Positions 4,617-5,404 of a stretch of 5,404 nt of DNA are shown piece after piece. Position 1 is the first letter of the stretch, and each line of letters begins with the position of its first letter. The stretch spans positions 1 through 5,404 of the forward strand of contig JAHWIT010000150.1 of assembly GCA_019322455.1 (NCBI GenBank), read 5' to 3'. The stretch comes from Candidatus Woesearchaeota archaeon. GTDB taxonomy: Archaea; Nanobdellota; Nanobdellia; Woesearchaeales; WJKL01. Position numbers and translations under genes: made by a program. The notes under the pieces were generated by a model. It ran no database searches, was not told the origin of the DNA, and saw nothing but the letters and a program-made list of their open reading frames with translations.

Positions 4617-4653
4617 TGTTTTATCTCCGTGCATAAATCGTCGGAGAAATTTA

Positions 4654-5404
4654 CTACTTTGTTATTATGTAATCTCTGTCATTCTTTCTTGCAACGTTTC
4701 TTAATTTTACAGCAACAACTTTTCCTTTTTTTGCTTGTTTTATTTTATTATGTTTTATTTCCATAGAATCCAATTTTTGTTCAAAAACACCACTTGTAGG
4801 TCCTTGTATCATCAGTTTGTCTCCTATTTTTAACCCTTTAGATTCAATCTTAACTTCAGCTACGTTTATTTTATTATAGAAATGTATTATCTTTCCAACA
4901 TATTGCTTTCTTGTGGTTGCTTTGCTTCCATAAACATTAGCCCAATCATCTTTACTAGGTATTCCAAAAAAGAAACCAGAACTAAATCCTCTATTATAAA
5001 CTGTTTTTAATTTTTCTAATAATCTTTTCTTATCAAAATTTTTATTGTTAATTGCTTCTCTATAAACCTCTGTAACTGTTTTCACATATTCAGGGCTTCT
5101 GTTTCTTCCTTCTATCTTAAATGCATCAACTCCTATCTTGATTAATTTGTCAATAAAAGGCAATGTACACAAATCCTTTGGACTCATTACATGATTCTTT
5201 CCTAATTTTAATCTCTTTCCTTCTTCATCTTCTATAATATATTCTCTTCTGCAAGGTTGCAAACACTCTCCTCTGTTTGCTGATTTGCCAAACTCAAATT
5301 GTGATATAAAACATCTTCCTGAAATACTTACGCACATTGCTCCATGAATAAAGGTTTCTATTTCACAAGGTAAGTGCTTTTTTGTAATATAATTTATGAT
5401 CGCT
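4654..5404 (-). CDS. U32-family protein, C-terminal part (probable RNA hydroxylase)
   Basis: The frame stays open to the right edge, so the ATG at 5337 is internal and the N-terminus is missing; 250 residues are visible. The U32 family signature (E-T-F-x2-G-A-M-C-x4-G-R-C-x-I-S) lies intact at 5302-5358. Further cysteines follow in GECLQPCRR and SPKDLC, and KIEGRNRSPEYV is also typical. Conserved cysteines of characterised members (UbiU/UbiV) hold a 4Fe-4S cluster. The last 85 or so residues form the family's C-terminal beta-barrel domain (from KQYVGKI to the NDRDYII end). Despite the name 'peptidase', characterised relatives hydroxylate tRNA (TrhP), 23S rRNA (RlhA) or ubiquinone precursors. 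The C-terminal domain and DPANN context make an RNA substrate more likely, but this is inference. It is separated from the small basic gene by the 273-bp structured gap. Confidence 0.92.
   Translation of the reverse strand, partial: AIINYITKKHLPCEIETFIHGAMCVSISGRCFISQFEFGKSANRGECLQPCRREYIIEDEEGKRLKLGKNHVMSPKDLCTLPFIDKLIKIGVDAFKIEGRNRSPEYVKTVTEVYREAINNKNFDKKRLLEKLKTVYNRGFSSGFFFGIPSKDDWANVYGSKATTRKQYVGKIIHFYNKINVAEVKIESKGLKIGDKLMIQGPTSGVFEQKLDSMEIKHNKIKQAKKGKVVAVKLRNVARKNDRDYIITK

Larger units (their letters stand above)
4463..4647. other. CpG-rich chain of inverted repeats, possible structured RNA
   Basis: This part of the 273-bp gap (4381-4653) has no convincing reading frame. It holds successive foldable segments. 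A 12-bp perfect stem pairs 4463-4474 with 4525-4536. An 8-bp hairpin lies at 4539-4557. An 11-bp stem at 4561-4571/4578-4588 includes one G-T pair that would be G-U in plus-strand RNA. An identical 8-bp hairpin lies at 4591-4609. A 6-bp stem TCTCCG/CGGAGA sits at 4624-4647. CpG is about tenfold denser in the whole gap than in the 3209-4105 gene (13 in 273 bp against 4 in 897 bp). The octamer CGTGCATA occurs at 4478 and 4628. It does not match a tRNA, rRNA or C/D box RNA that I can recognise. Alternatives are tandem terminators for the U32 gene or a relic of a small mobile element. Confidence 0.4.

Noticed and set aside
4624..4647. Intrinsic terminator of the U32 gene
   Set aside because: The TCTCCG/CGGAGA stem is sound, but the minus strand continues with an A-rich stretch and not a T-run, and the 12-nt loop is large.
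4381..4653. Known RNA gene (tRNA, C/D box RNA, 5S)
   Set aside because: No cloverleaf with T-arm consensus, no paired C and D boxes (a lone CTGA at 4426), and no 5S-like sequence.

Overview
The window reads as chromosome of a very AT-rich archaeon, most likely a DPANN lineage of the Woesearchaeota/Pacearchaeota type. The domain call rests on a clear archaeal initiation factor aIF1A, TATA boxes about 26-29 nt upstream of start codons (largely leaderless genes), and GGTG-type Shine-Dalgarno sites where a leader exists. The lineage is inferred from composition, small lysine-rich proteins and gene content, not from a marker tree.

Layout, left to right. At 1-107 is the C-terminal tail of a coiled-coil protein, overlapping lspA (lipoprotein signal peptidase, 94-549, +). 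lspA abuts end to end with a convergent minus-strand gene (550-1149) for a four-helix membrane protein with a C-terminal Ada-like Cys/His metal site. Upstream of that gene on the same strand is the aIF1A gene (minus, to 1590). It is divergent from an RDD-family membrane protein (1682-2200, +), followed by sppA (signal peptide peptidase, 2230-3165, +) and a lysine-rich coiled-coil protein of unknown function (3209-4105, +). The last of these meets, at a shared bidirectional terminator, a tiny basic protein made of two tandem copies of one motif (4123-4380, minus). A 273-bp gene-free stretch (4381-4653) then precedes the C-terminal 250 residues of a U32-family protein (minus, running off the right edge).

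No single pathway unites the genes. Two act on signal peptides in the membrane: LspA cleaves lipoprotein leaders and SppA degrades released leaders. Two belong to translation or RNA modification: aIF1A and a probable U32 RNA hydroxylase. Most genes appear to have their own promoter.

The most unusual part is 4381-4653. It has 13 CpG dinucleotides, against 4 in the neighbouring 897-bp gene. It carries a chain of inverted repeats and two 36-nt direct-repeat copies. The repeat copies' 5' ends form stems with different partner arms, and one base pair is exchanged compensatorily between the two units. It also holds a palindromic TATA box. This may be an undescribed structured RNA or regulatory element, but from the sequence alone that is an inference.
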